Source: Candidatus Methanoperedens sp. (GTDB lineage Archaea > Halobacteriota > Methanosarcinia > Methanosarcinales > Methanoperedenaceae). Taken from it: a stretch of DNA of 64,000 bases. Position numbers and translations under genes: made by a program. Shown here piece by piece: positions 41,406-50,269 of the stretch (position 1 is the first letter of the stretch; every line of letters starts with the position of its first letter). The stretch covers positions 62,001-126,000 of the forward strand of contig VEPM01000007.1 of assembly GCA_012026795.1 (NCBI GenBank). The letters run 5' to 3'. Under the pieces are notes generated by a model. The model worked only from the letters and a program-made list of their open reading frames with translations. It was not told the DNA's origin and did not search any database.

Positions 41406-41861
41406 TTAACCATTCTGCTGCATGGGATTAGGCGGCACAATTCCTGGATCCGTTTCCTTTACAAACTCTTTGTCCTCCCACATATCATATGCGATCGCTA
41501 TTGCGGCAGCCTGGGTAATGATCGCAAAGGCGCATATGATATGGAAGAAAAGGATGAGACCATAAATTGAGGTATTGATTACCGGGATTGTCAGGGTCCT
41601 GCCAATGTCAAAGAAGAGTACGGCTCCGAATATGCCAGCCCACACTGAGAGATTAAGACTTGTCTGAGCTATGCGCTTTACCCTGCCCATAACCCTGGAT
41701 TTGCGAATACCGGAAAAGTTATAAAATGCAAGCCCGATGATGGCGATGCCTAACACGATATGCAGATATACCAGAACAAAAGAGCCCCTGAAAGTCATCA
41801 CAAGAAGAAACTCAATTAACGCAACCCATGTCATCGCATACAGAGTCATCCATAACTTCAT
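41406..41861 (-). CDS. Four-helix membrane protein, possibly haem-binding
   Basis: A 151-residue protein with four membrane helices and a short Pro-rich tail. Two helices carry a histidine at membrane depth (VLVYLHIVLGIAII and ILFFHIICAFAII), an arrangement that would allow a b-type haem, as in cytochrome-b561-like four-helix proteins. This is only suggested by the spacing; no family is recognised. Confidence 0.6.
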   Translation of the reverse strand: MKLWMTLYAMTWVALIEFLLVMTFRGSFVLVYLHIVLGIAIIGLAFYNFSGIRKSRVMGRVKRIAQTSLNLSVWAGIFGAVLFFDIGRTLTIPVINTSIYGLILFFHIICAFAIITQAAAIAIAYDMWEDKEFVKETDPGIVPPNPMQQNG

Positions 41862-42248
41862 CGAAATCCACCTCGATAAATTATTGTATATCCATGAAAT
41901 TTATCAGATACCATTTTTCCAATCACCACTTCACATGTCCGTCTATCGTTTTTGATTTTGAGCTATGGTACAAGTCCTATTATTAAATAAGTTCTTCGGG
42001 AATATATAGCTTTCAATCGATCTTATTTCCTGATAATCAGTTTCTTAAAATTTAAGATTTGTAGTAGTTATCACATAAATGTATATAATGATGACAATTA
42101 TGCTAAGCATAAATTTTTAAAAAATCTATATATTCTGGGATATACATATTGAGTATTAGTAAGTAAATGATAGGTTGTGTATCAGCAAAGGTGGCGAAGT
42201 TCCTCTTGCCACCTTTCTGCATTATAGTTATCAGTTAAATGGATATAA
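41862..42248. other. Intergenic region between two minus-strand genes
   Basis: No gene is seen in this 387-base region. It holds the promoter side of the four-helix membrane-protein gene (AT-rich 41940-42150) and, near 42187-42216, the stem-loop that probably ends the gene at 42249-42875. Confidence 0.3.
42187..42216 (-). terminator. Stem-loop after the 208-residue protein gene
   Basis: AAAGGTGGC (42187-42195) and GCCACCTTT (42208-42216) form a perfect 9-base stem with a 12-base loop, 33 bases past the stop codon of the minus-strand gene. There is no long T-run, so it may be a processing/stability stem rather than a terminator. Confidence 0.45.
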
Positions 42249-42875
42249 TCAAAGTCTTTTATTCAATGCCTTCAAAAGTTCTTCAGGTGTCTTAAAATCA
42301 TTTTGAGCATCGAGTTCCACGATATCCCTGAGGATTTTTATAAGACTATGGACCGGCTTTGCCGTATGACTGAATTTTCGATTAATATTTAGTCCTTCAA
42401 GCCTCATTGTGCTGTTATTACTGAAATTACCAAGATTAACAGCTATAGGCAGGTTGTTTTTTGTCTTTATCTTATACGTTCCCAGGCCAAACCTGATCAC
42501 GGAAGGTATCGAATAAGGTCTTCCATATACCTGTGCATCAATGAACTCAGGTGTTGTCGGAATGATTTTTTCAAATGTTATTAAATAGCATAAACCTGTA
42601 GTTTTATCTATTACAGGATAAGCAATGAAAGGTTGAATTGGAATTATTGAATTTATTTTACCCTCAAGGAAGTTATTAAGTTCCCATGGACGGAATTCCC
42701 TTCTGTCAACAAAACTTTTAGTGATCTGCACAGGTGCTATGATCTCCTTATTGTTTTCCCCGAAGAGCGCGACATTGCCACTTGAACCAATTCTTGATAA
42801 CCTGATGATTTTCATCTCTATTTGTTCAACTTCATCGTTTTGTTTCTGTTCAATACCCTGCTTACCTTTTACCAT
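42249..42875 (-). CDS. 208-residue protein of unknown function
   Basis: A soluble, mixed alpha/beta protein (IIRLSRIGSSGNVALFGENN, ITKSFVDRREFRPWELNNFLEG, PVHSLIKILRDIVELDAQ). No signal peptide or membrane segment. The C-terminal helix DFKTPEELLKALNKRL looks like a small interaction motif. I do not recognise a family. It is monocistronic, divergent from the DUF1616 gene. Confidence 0.6.
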   Translation of the reverse strand: MVKGKQGIEQKQNDEVEQIEMKIIRLSRIGSSGNVALFGENNKEIIAPVQITKSFVDRREFRPWELNNFLEGKINSIIPIQPFIAYPVIDKTTGLCYLITFEKIIPTTPEFIDAQVYGRPYSIPSVIRFGLGTYKIKTKNNLPIAVNLGNFSNNSTMRLEGLNINRKFSHTAKPVHSLIKILRDIVELDAQNDFKTPEELLKALNKRL

Positions 42876-43014
42876 AATTATTTCAATCCATTATCAAATA
42901 TTTAATGTTTGGCTTTGATATTGTATTTTATCAGTATGAACAAAGAGTTTATTACTTTGTAATTATGTTGAGAAGTATAAATTCTCAATCCGAATAATAA
43001 AGGACACGTTCTGA

Positions 43015-43875
43015 ATGAAAGTGCGCGAAAAACATCCATTTGACCTTTTGATAATATTGATATGGACACAACTGACTATTGTTTCCGTCCTTGTCCCAAC
43101 ATTTCTCGACACAAATTTAAGGGCGTTACTGGGGATTCCCATGGTACTTTTTTTCCCAGGTTATTTGTTGACAGCTGCATTATTTCCAAAAAAGCATGAC
43201 CTTGAAGGAGTTAAGAGAGTCGCATTAAGCCTTGGTCTCAGTATAGCAGTAATACCTCTCATGGGCTTGATTCTCAATTTCACCTTCGGGATAAGTCTTA
43301 TTCCAATTCTCTTCTCACTTTCCTTATATAGCATATCTATGGCGATAATAGCAGCATACAAGAGGGGAAAATTGCCTTTAGAAGAGCAGTTCTCGGTTCC
43401 ATTCCACCGGGTACATGAAATAATCTACAATGAGATCAATACCCATAAAAGCCAAAAAGACGTTAATTTAATAATAATTCTTGCATTTTCCGTTGTCTTT
43501 GCAGCAGGCATGATCTATTTTGTGATCACAACTCCCAAGATAGGAGAAAGATTTACTGAATTTTATATCCTTGAACCATCAGGAAAAGCGCAGAACTATA
43601 CGACAGATCTTAAAATTAATTCCCCCTCAACAATCCTTGTTGGTGTGTCCAATCATGAATATATCCCCATTAATTATACCTTGCAGGTAGCTCTTGAAAA
43701 AGAAGTGTTGACAAATACATCTTTCATGCTGGCTCATAATGAAACAAGGGAAGAAAATGTAACTTTTGTTCCGGACAAAACAGGAAGCAACCTCAAGCTT
43801 GAGTTCTGGTTGTTCAGGGAAGACAATTTTACTTCACCTTATCGTGAACTGCACTTGTGGGTGAATGCAAAATAA
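43015..43875 (+). CDS. DUF1616 membrane protein
   Basis: A 286-residue protein with five or so membrane helices. The family signature RALLGIPMVLFFPGYLLTAALFP appears near residue 45, followed by RVALSLGLSIAVIPLMGLILNF. The second half is extracellular with glycosylation sequons and a beta-rich tail (YTLQVALEKE...LHLWVNAK). DUF1616 proteins are common in archaeal surface-polysaccharide and S-layer loci (family knowledge). It opens the exopolysaccharide locus. Confidence 0.85.
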   Translation: MKVREKHPFDLLIILIWTQLTIVSVLVPTFLDTNLRALLGIPMVLFFPGYLLTAALFPKKHDLEGVKRVALSLGLSIAVIPLMGLILNFTFGISLIPILFSLSLYSISMAIIAAYKRGKLPLEEQFSVPFHRVHEIIYNEINTHKSQKDVNLIIILAFSVVFAAGMIYFVITTPKIGERFTEFYILEPSGKAQNYTTDLKINSPSTILVGVSNHEYIPINYTLQVALEKEVLTNTSFMLAHNETREENVTFVPDKTGSNLKLEFWLFREDNFTSPYRELHLWVNAK

Positions 43876-43960
43876 TATAAAATGAAATAGAAACCTCAAT
43901 AAACCTTTAAAAACCATAAAAACTATCCTACTGCTTTATGTTCTTGTATTAGGATTTACA

Positions 43961-46243
43961 TTGATAAAAAAAATTATAGTGATAATCATGAATAAAACGG
44001 ATAGAAAATCAATAAAAGTGAAAAAGATGGAGTTATATACTACGATATTTATAATTTTAAATACTATATTTATACTCTTATTTTCTATAGCAATATCTAC
44101 GGCAGTTAATTCTGATGTAAATCAGACTGTAAGCAATCAATCAATTAATATTATCCTAAACTCCGGTTTTGAAGTCGACCCAGGATTAGGCTATTTCACC
44201 CGTGGAGATGGCACTTTTACATGGGCTACAGATGAAGCACACACAGGAAATCAGTCAGCCAAAATAGTATCCGGCCAACCCACAGGATCATATGCCCGAT
44301 GGCTGAGCAAAACGGATACAATCTCTGGCCGGGCCGGCAATGATTATTCCGGATCAGTCTGGATGAAATCACTTGGTGTCGCACAGTATGGAAAGCTCGT
44401 TATTAATTTCTGGGACGAATCCTTGAATTATTTAGGTGGCAGCGAGTCAGATGAAAATATAGGTGGCACAACGGATTGGACCCAGCTTACAGTTCGAGCT
44501 ATTGCACCTCCGAATACCACATTTGTAAGGGTGGAATTCAGGCTCTATGGTCCTGGCACACTCTGGGTGGATGATGCAGATTTGAGATTGAAAATAGAAA
44601 ACCCTATCCAGACTCCTGCACCAAATTCATCATCCAATCTTGCACTCGATCCTGGATTTGAAACAGATCCCACAGTCTCCTACTCCACATACGGAGGTAG
44701 CAATTTTATCTGGGCAACCGACGCCATGCACACAGGAAGTCGATCAGTCAAAATAGTATCCAGCCAACCCACAGGATCATATTCACGATGGTTGGGAAAA
44801 ACGGATACGATCTCCGGGCAGGCTGGTAATGGATATTCTGCATCTGCATGGATGAAGACTGCAGATGTCACCCAGTATGGAAAGATTGTTATTAACTTCT
44901 GGGATGGATCCTTGAATTATTTAGGTGGTAATGAGTCAGGTGGAAATATAGGTGGCACAACAGATTGGACCCAGCTTGCAGTTCGAGCTATTGCACCTCC
45001 GAATACTACCTTTGTAAGGGTGGAATTCAGGCTCTATGGTCCTGGCACACTCTGGGTGGATGACACGGAGATGATTTTAAAAACAGTCGCTTCTGAACCA
45101 GTAATCACTCCAGATCCCACACCTGTACGAAAACAATCGAATGCGACTTCAAATTTTACCCACCCCAATATGTACCTCAGCCCGGATGAGATCAAAGCCA
45201 TCAAGGCCAGGGTAGATGCAAATGAAGAACCCTGGAAAACTGCATACGATGTCATGATTTCAGAAGCCAATTCTGTATTAAAAGAGCAACCGCCAAGTGT
45301 CACGTATGGGGGTAAAATTCCACCAAACGAAAATAAACATGATTATTTTTCTGATCCGCCATATACAACAGATGGCGTCTTTAATCCGGATTCCGACAGG
45401 ACAGACTATCAATCCGCAATAAAGCTGGGGAGAAATGTGCGCAGCCTGGGGCTGGCATATGCGTTTACCGGAGAAGAAAAGTATGCTGATAAAGCACTGG
45501 AATTCATCAGGGTCTGGTCAATTGATCCTTCGACAAGGATGAATCCCAGATTCACAGATTGGCAATCCAAGATCGAGATTGCAATCACACTTCCAGGTAT
45601 GTTCTATGGAGCCGAGCTTATATGGAATTATCAGGGCTGGACTCCTGCAGATAAGGATGCATTCAAATCATGGACCGCAAGAATACTTGAGGATGCAAAA
45701 AACTGGTCAGCTGAGAATAACTTTGAGAACTGGCGACTCGTGTTCATCAGTTCTGCCTCAGTAATAGCAGAAGATTCAGGAAGCATGACTTACGCTTTCG
45801 ACCAATGGAAGGCTATAATCTCCAGTCAAATAGATTTAAATGGCAGGATGAATAAAGAGATAGTACGAACAAACTCCCTCACCTATTCCCTTTATGCTAT
45901 AAACGCGATGATCCAGACAGCAGAAATCGCCAGGCATTACGGGGTGGATCTTTATGATTATAGACTCGAAGATGGGCGAGGCCTGGAGAAAGCCCTGGAT
46001 TTCCATGCCCCCTATGCATCAGACCCGTCGAAATGGCCATATCAGCAAATAACTGCCTATGCAGGAAATAATGCCGCACTTTATGAACTGGCATATTCAT
46101 TCAAGCAGAAACCTTTGTATCTTGATATCATCAATAAGTGGAAGCGGCCCATGTACGAAAGCAGAACTATGGGGCCTGTGACGCTTACACATTCTTTTAA
46201 CTCATATCCTTTTACTTTTGCCGGTGCAAATTACGGTGATTAG
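43961..46243 (+). CDS. Secreted alginate-lyase-family enzyme with two carbohydrate-binding modules
   Basis: A 760-residue exported protein. A signal/anchor near residues 25-45 is followed by two tandem CBM4/9-like modules of about 150 residues (about 62-215 and 225-375), each opening with GFExDP and ending with VEFRLYGPGTLWVDD. The catalytic-type domain (about 400-760) fits the alginate lyase/heparinase alpha-toroid family, with WSAENNFENWRL, HYGVDLYDYRLEDGRGLEKAL and KWPYQQITAY. Start may be TTG 43961 or, better, ATG 43988. The C-terminus FTFAGANYGD ends where a fragment of a GT4 gene was joined (see 46228-46315). It probably cleaves an acidic surface glycan. Confidence 0.85.
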   Translation: MIKKIIVIIMNKTDRKSIKVKKMELYTTIFIILNTIFILLFSIAISTAVNSDVNQTVSNQSINIILNSGFEVDPGLGYFTRGDGTFTWATDEAHTGNQSAKIVSGQPTGSYARWLSKTDTISGRAGNDYSGSVWMKSLGVAQYGKLVINFWDESLNYLGGSESDENIGGTTDWTQLTVRAIAPPNTTFVRVEFRLYGPGTLWVDDADLRLKIENPIQTPAPNSSSNLALDPGFETDPTVSYSTYGGSNFIWATDAMHTGSRSVKIVSSQPTGSYSRWLGKTDTISGQAGNGYSASAWMKTADVTQYGKIVINFWDGSLNYLGGNESGGNIGGTTDWTQLAVRAIAPPNTTFVRVEFRLYGPGTLWVDDTEMILKTVASEPVITPDPTPVRKQSNATSNFTHPNMYLSPDEIKAIKARVDANEEPWKTAYDVMISEANSVLKEQPPSVTYGGKIPPNENKHDYFSDPPYTTDGVFNPDSDRTDYQSAIKLGRNVRSLGLAYAFTGEEKYADKALEFIRVWSIDPSTRMNPRFTDWQSKIEIAITLPGMFYGAELIWNYQGWTPADKDAFKSWTARILEDAKNWSAENNFENWRLVFISSASVIAEDSGSMTYAFDQWKAIISSQIDLNGRMNKEIVRTNSLTYSLYAINAMIQTAEIARHYGVDLYDYRLEDGRGLEKALDFHAPYASDPSKWPYQQITAYAGNNAALYELAYSFKQKPLYLDIINKWKRPMYESRTMGPVTLTHSFNSYPFTFAGANYGD
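45531..45759 (+). repeat. 229-base run identical to 59665-59893
   Basis: By eye this stretch of the alginate-lyase domain is base-for-base the same as 59665-59893, while flanking coding sequence differs at scattered sites. That indicates recent duplication or gene conversion between the two copies. Confidence 0.8.
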
Positions 46244-46315
46244 GAACGAAATAAGCTGTTCTCAAGTAAAAGAAAAGTTGAAGCTTGATATGAAAGATAT
46301 TGTATTCGCATAGCT
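46228..46315 (+). pseudogene. Internal fragment of a GT4 glycosyltransferase gene
   Basis: The sequence just after the alginate-lyase domain aligns with 60838-60925, inside the GT4 gene that follows the other alginate-lyase copy. Shared runs include ATAAGCTRTTCTCA and ATATGAAAGATATTGTATT, with TGAAGCTT between them. The fragment has stop codons and starts inside the lyase's last codons (AAATTACGGTGAT). So a deletion removed the lyase stop, the intergenic gap and the first half of the GT4 gene, leaving this scar. Confidence 0.75.
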
Positions 46316-46343
46316 TTTTTTTTCTTATCTCTGATTTTTAAGT

Positions 46344-47057
46344 TCATTTTCGTTTTCCAAAATCTTTGATAAATTCCTTTACAATTACATCAAGTATTTT
46401 CCATCCATCTCTCAACGTGTTTAGATTTGAATTTCCATGCATTCTATGCGCTTCAAATGAGGGTATTTCCTTGACTTTAAGTCCTGTTTTTGTAACACGT
46501 ATGGACTGTTCAGTCTCTATCTCAAAACCTTTCGAGGTGCATGTCATTTTTTCGATCGCATCTTTCTTGAATGCCCGGTACCCGTAGCAAAGGTCTGAAT
46601 ACTCTGATCCATACATATAGTTAACAAGGCTTACAAACATCTTATTTCCGAGTCTTCTGAAAGGTGTGAAATCATCAGAACCTCCACCTTGAATCAAACG
46701 TGATCCATGTGAGACATCATAACCATCCAGTACTGGTTCAAGTAGCATTGGCAGTTCTTTTGTGTCATGACTTCCATCCGCGTCCATGATCACAACTATG
46801 TCCCCGGATGCATTCTTAAAACCGGTTTTAAGTGCTTGGCCTTTTCCGGGTCTATTTTCAAGAATGATTTTTGCGTCTTTTCTATATTTCTTTATCTCTT
46901 CTCTTGTTCCATCCGTCGAATTCCCGTCAACTACAACTATTTCATCAATGAATTCAGGAATTTTAGAAAAGACATGTTTTACGTTCGGACCTTCATTTAA
47001 AGTAGGAATAACAATGCTAATCCTTTTTTCCATACCATATTTATCAATTAATGACAT
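46344..47057 (-). CDS. GT2 glycosyltransferase, dolichyl-phosphate mannose synthase type
   Basis: A 237-residue GT-A enzyme without membrane helices. Motifs: ISIVIPTLNEGPNVKHVF, VVDGNSTDGT, GKGQALKTGFKNASGDIVVIMDADGSHD (the metal-binding DxD), HGSRLIQGG and LCYGYRAFKKDAIEKM. It transfers a sugar from a nucleotide donor to a polyprenyl phosphate (family knowledge). The first ten residues before KRISIVIP may be longer than needed. It lies alone on the minus strand between secreted-enzyme genes. Confidence 0.88.
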   Translation of the reverse strand: MSLIDKYGMEKRISIVIPTLNEGPNVKHVFSKIPEFIDEIVVVDGNSTDGTREEIKKYRKDAKIILENRPGKGQALKTGFKNASGDIVVIMDADGSHDTKELPMLLEPVLDGYDVSHGSRLIQGGGSDDFTPFRRLGNKMFVSLVNYMYGSEYSDLCYGYRAFKKDAIEKMTCTSKGFEIETEQSIRVTKTGLKVKEIPSFEAHRMHGNSNLNTLRDGWKILDVIVKEFIKDFGKRK

Positions 47058-47373
47058 ACTGATCTTACTTCCTATTTTGTTAAAGGAATCTTTTTTTAGG
47101 GGTAAATATCAACACGTTACTCTGATAAGACTATAACTCGTTCTCATACACACCTACCTACATTATACCCTATTTATTGGAATTCCCAAATTGCAGATTA
47201 TAGTACCTGAGCCTATAATTACGTTAACTTATATAAGCATATCTTCTTCTAACAAATGTTTTAACTTGTGGTGAGTATCATGATCATGAATTGTCGGAAA
47301 TGCAATTGCTTGTATCCTACTATTCAAATTTTCATCATTATTATTATCATTTTAATCAAAGGTAAATATATGG
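47058..47373. other. Intergenic region with repeated lead sequences
   Basis: A 316-base region between divergent genes. A TATA-like AACTTATATAAGC lies at about 47226-47238. A 66-codon frame (47268-47468) runs into the GH16 gene in another phase and is not convincing. Nothing else is recognised. Confidence 0.3.
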
Positions 47374-48687
47374 GTGATAGAAAAATATATTATCATGGTA
47401 ATTATGATGATGAGAAAAAACAACAAATCAATGAAACTAAAAAAATTGAGAGATATAGGAAGAATTGACATAATTTCAATAATATTTTTCCTTTCTATAC
47501 CAATATCATCGGCAGCAGATATTAATCTTGCATCCAACTCCGGTTTTGAAACCGATCCGTCAATCGAGTATTTTACACATGGAAATGCCGCTTTTACCTG
47601 GGCAACCACCCCACACACAGGAAATCGATCAGTCAAAATCGTATCCATCCAACCCACAGGATCATTTTCGCGATGGTTGAGCAAAACAAATAAGATCTCA
47701 GGGCGGGCTGGCAATATATATTCTGCATCTGCATGGATGAAGACTGTAAGTGTTGCCCAGTATGGAAGGCTTGTTATTAACTTCTGGGATACATCCATGA
47801 ACCATCTGGGTAGCAGGGAGTCAGTTGGATCTGTAAGGGGCACGACAGATTGGACCCAGCTTACAGTTCAAGCTACTGCACCTTCGAATACTGCGTTTGT
47901 GAGGATTGAATTCAGGCTTTATGGTTCAGGTACACTCTGGGTTGATGATGTGGACTTGAGATTGAAAACAGTAACCCCTACACCAACACCTGTACCAACA
48001 CCTTCAGGTTCTTACACTCTTTTATGGAGTGATGAGTTTAACAACAATTCCTTGAGTTCCGATTGGAGAGTATTTGGATCTAACCAGGGAGGAGCTACTT
48101 CTGATACATTATTCCACTCAAGTATGGTGAACGTAAGTAATGGTCAACTGCATCTGGGTATAGCTATGAACCCGTCCAGCGGAAGAAAATATATCGGTGG
48201 CGGTGTTGATAATATTAATTCCATAGCCGGTAAATTGAAACAGGGAAGATGGGAAATTAGAGCAAAAATGCCACCCGGATTTGGCACTGACGGATATTTC
48301 GGTCTTTACGGTTCGGCAGGAGAATGGCCACCAGAAATAGTTATAGCAGAGACTATAGGGAGAATACCAACACGATCAACTCTTGTTCAACTATATGGTT
48401 TATCAAGTGCTATAAAATACAATTCAACGCTGGTTATCCAATCAAATCCGGATTGGACTCAAGGATTTAATGTATATGCCTTTGAATGGGACGGCGATCA
48501 ATTAAGATGGTATATTAACGGTCAGCTTAAAAAGACATCAATACAGCAGTTCACTACTATCCCCATGAAATTCAGTGCTGGAGCATGGAGTGGAATATGC
48601 GGATCTGATTGGCCAGATTGTGCGAGTTCAAATGTACTTCCAGCATATTTAGATATAGATTATGTACGCATTTATCGGAAAAATTAA
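47374..48687 (+). CDS. Secreted CBM-GH16 protein, copy 1
   Basis: A 437-residue exported protein: signal peptide ending in ISSAADINLA, one CBM4/9-like module (about 48-200) nearly the same as those at 44640 and 49090, a Thr/Pro linker (TPTPTPVPTPSG), and a GH16 beta-jellyroll domain (about 212-437). The catalytic strand reads PPEIVIAETIG where the family has ExDxxE: both glutamates stay, the central Asp is Val. The C-terminal YLDIDYVRIYRKN is the family's last strand. The start may be GTG 47374 or a later ATG before the signal. It probably binds and cuts or remodels a beta-glucan/galactan-like polymer. Confidence 0.85.
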   Translation: MIEKYIIMVIMMMRKNNKSMKLKKLRDIGRIDIISIIFFLSIPISSAADINLASNSGFETDPSIEYFTHGNAAFTWATTPHTGNRSVKIVSIQPTGSFSRWLSKTNKISGRAGNIYSASAWMKTVSVAQYGRLVINFWDTSMNHLGSRESVGSVRGTTDWTQLTVQATAPSNTAFVRIEFRLYGSGTLWVDDVDLRLKTVTPTPTPVPTPSGSYTLLWSDEFNNNSLSSDWRVFGSNQGGATSDTLFHSSMVNVSNGQLHLGIAMNPSSGRKYIGGGVDNINSIAGKLKQGRWEIRAKMPPGFGTDGYFGLYGSAGEWPPEIVIAETIGRIPTRSTLVQLYGLSSAIKYNSTLVIQSNPDWTQGFNVYAFEWDGDQLRWYINGQLKKTSIQQFTTIPMKFSAGAWSGICGSDWPDCASSNVLPAYLDIDYVRIYRKN

Positions 48688-48952
48688 TGAAATCTTAATC
48701 ATTTTAAAATTTTTTTATTTCAATAATCTCAACATTCACACTCTATAGAATTTCTCAGAATTTATCTTTAATTTCATAGAATATGCTGCATTATAAGATA
48801 AATCCTAAGTCAAAAATCTCTTATAATCTGTAAAAATAATAGAAATTGTTCTAATATCAAAAAAAATCGATTTTAATACAATAAAAAACTATCAATTCCC
48901 ACAATAAACCTTAAAAACAAGTATAAACTTTCTATTATATTTATAATCATTC

Positions 48953-50257
48953 ATGAATTATTTGATCGTAGTCATCATGATCAAAATAAACAGAAAATCA
49001 ATTAAACTAAAAAAAATGAGATATATAAGAAGAATTCACATAATTTCAATAATATTTTTCCTTTCTATACCAATATCATCGGCAGCAGATATTAATCTTG
49101 CACCCAACTCCGGTTTTGAAACCGATCCGTCAATCGAGTATTTTACACATGGAAATGCCGCTTTTACCTGGGCAACCACCCCACACACAGGAAGTCGGTC
49201 AGTCAAAATCGTATCCATCCAACCCACAGGATCATTTTCGCGATGGTTGAGCAAAACAAATAAGATCTCAGGACGGGCTGGTAATGTATATTCTGTATCT
49301 GCATGGATGAAGACTGTAAGTGTTGTCCAGTATGGAAGGCTTGTTATTAACTTCTGGGACGCGTCCATGAATTATTTAAGTGGCATGGAGTCAGTTGGAT
49401 CTGTAAGGGGCACGACAGGTTGGACCCAGCTTACAGTTCAAGCTACTGCACCTTCGAATACTGCATTTGTGAGGATTGAGTTCAGGCTTTATGGTTCAGG
49501 TACACTCTGGGTTGATGATGTAGACTTGAGATTGAAAACAGTAACCCCCATACCAACACCTGTACCAACACCTTCAGGTTCTTACACTCTTTTATGGAGC
49601 GATGAATTTAACAGCAATTCGTTGAGTTCCGATTGGAGAGTATTTGGAGATAACCAGGGAGGAGCCAATTCTGATACATTATTCCACTCAAGTATGGTGA
49701 AAGTAAGTAATGGCCAACTACATCTGGGTATAGCTATGAACCCGTCCAGCGGAAGAAAATATATCGGCGGTGGTGTTGATAATCTTAATTCCATAGCCGG
49801 TAAATTGAAACAGGGAAGATGGGAAATTAAAGCAAAAATGCCACCCGGATTTGGCACAAACGGATATTTCGGTCTTTATGGTTCGGCAGGAGAATGGCCA
49901 CCAGAAATAGTTATAGCAGAAACCTTTGGGAGAACACCGACACGATCATCTCTGGCTCAAACATATAGTTTATATAATGATATAGAATACGATTCAACAG
50001 AGGTTATCCGATCAAATCCGGATTGGACACAAGGATTTAATGTATATGCCTTTGAATGGGATGGCAATCAATTAAGATGGTATATTAACGGTCAGCTTAA
50101 AAAGACATCAACACAGAAATTCATTACTATTCCTATGAAATTCAGTGCTGGAGCATGGAGTGGAATATGCGGGTCTATTTGGCCAGATTGTGCGAGTTCA
50201 AGTATACTTCCAGCATATTTAGATATAGATTATGTACGCATTTATCGGAAAAATTAA
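48953..50257 (+). CDS. Secreted CBM-GH16 protein, copy 2
   Basis: A 434-residue tandem paralogue of the previous gene with the same order: signal (SIPISSAADINLAP), CBM4/9-like module, Pro/Thr linker, GH16 domain. Long stretches are identical at the DNA level, so the duplication is recent. The catalytic strand again reads EIVIAET. The 265 bases between the copies hold CAATAAACCTTAAAAAC near 48903, which recurs as CAATAAACCTTTAAAAAC near 43898 before the alginate-lyase gene, a likely shared promoter element. Confidence 0.85.
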   Translation: MNYLIVVIMIKINRKSIKLKKMRYIRRIHIISIIFFLSIPISSAADINLAPNSGFETDPSIEYFTHGNAAFTWATTPHTGSRSVKIVSIQPTGSFSRWLSKTNKISGRAGNVYSVSAWMKTVSVVQYGRLVINFWDASMNYLSGMESVGSVRGTTGWTQLTVQATAPSNTAFVRIEFRLYGSGTLWVDDVDLRLKTVTPIPTPVPTPSGSYTLLWSDEFNSNSLSSDWRVFGDNQGGANSDTLFHSSMVKVSNGQLHLGIAMNPSSGRKYIGGGVDNLNSIAGKLKQGRWEIKAKMPPGFGTNGYFGLYGSAGEWPPEIVIAETFGRTPTRSSLAQTYSLYNDIEYDSTEVIRSNPDWTQGFNVYAFEWDGNQLRWYINGQLKKTSTQKFITIPMKFSAGAWSGICGSIWPDCASSSILPAYLDIDYVRIYRKN

Positions 50258-50269
50258 TAAATATCTTAA

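Noticed and set aside
47268-47468. A 66-codon frame before GH16 copy 1
   Set aside because: It overlaps the signal-peptide region of the GH16 gene in a different phase and reads as low-complexity isoleucine runs.
47352-47843. Minus-strand frames opposite the carbohydrate-binding modules (also at 44680, 49036)
   Set aside because: They recur wherever the module DNA recurs, so they only mirror the plus-strand coding sequence.
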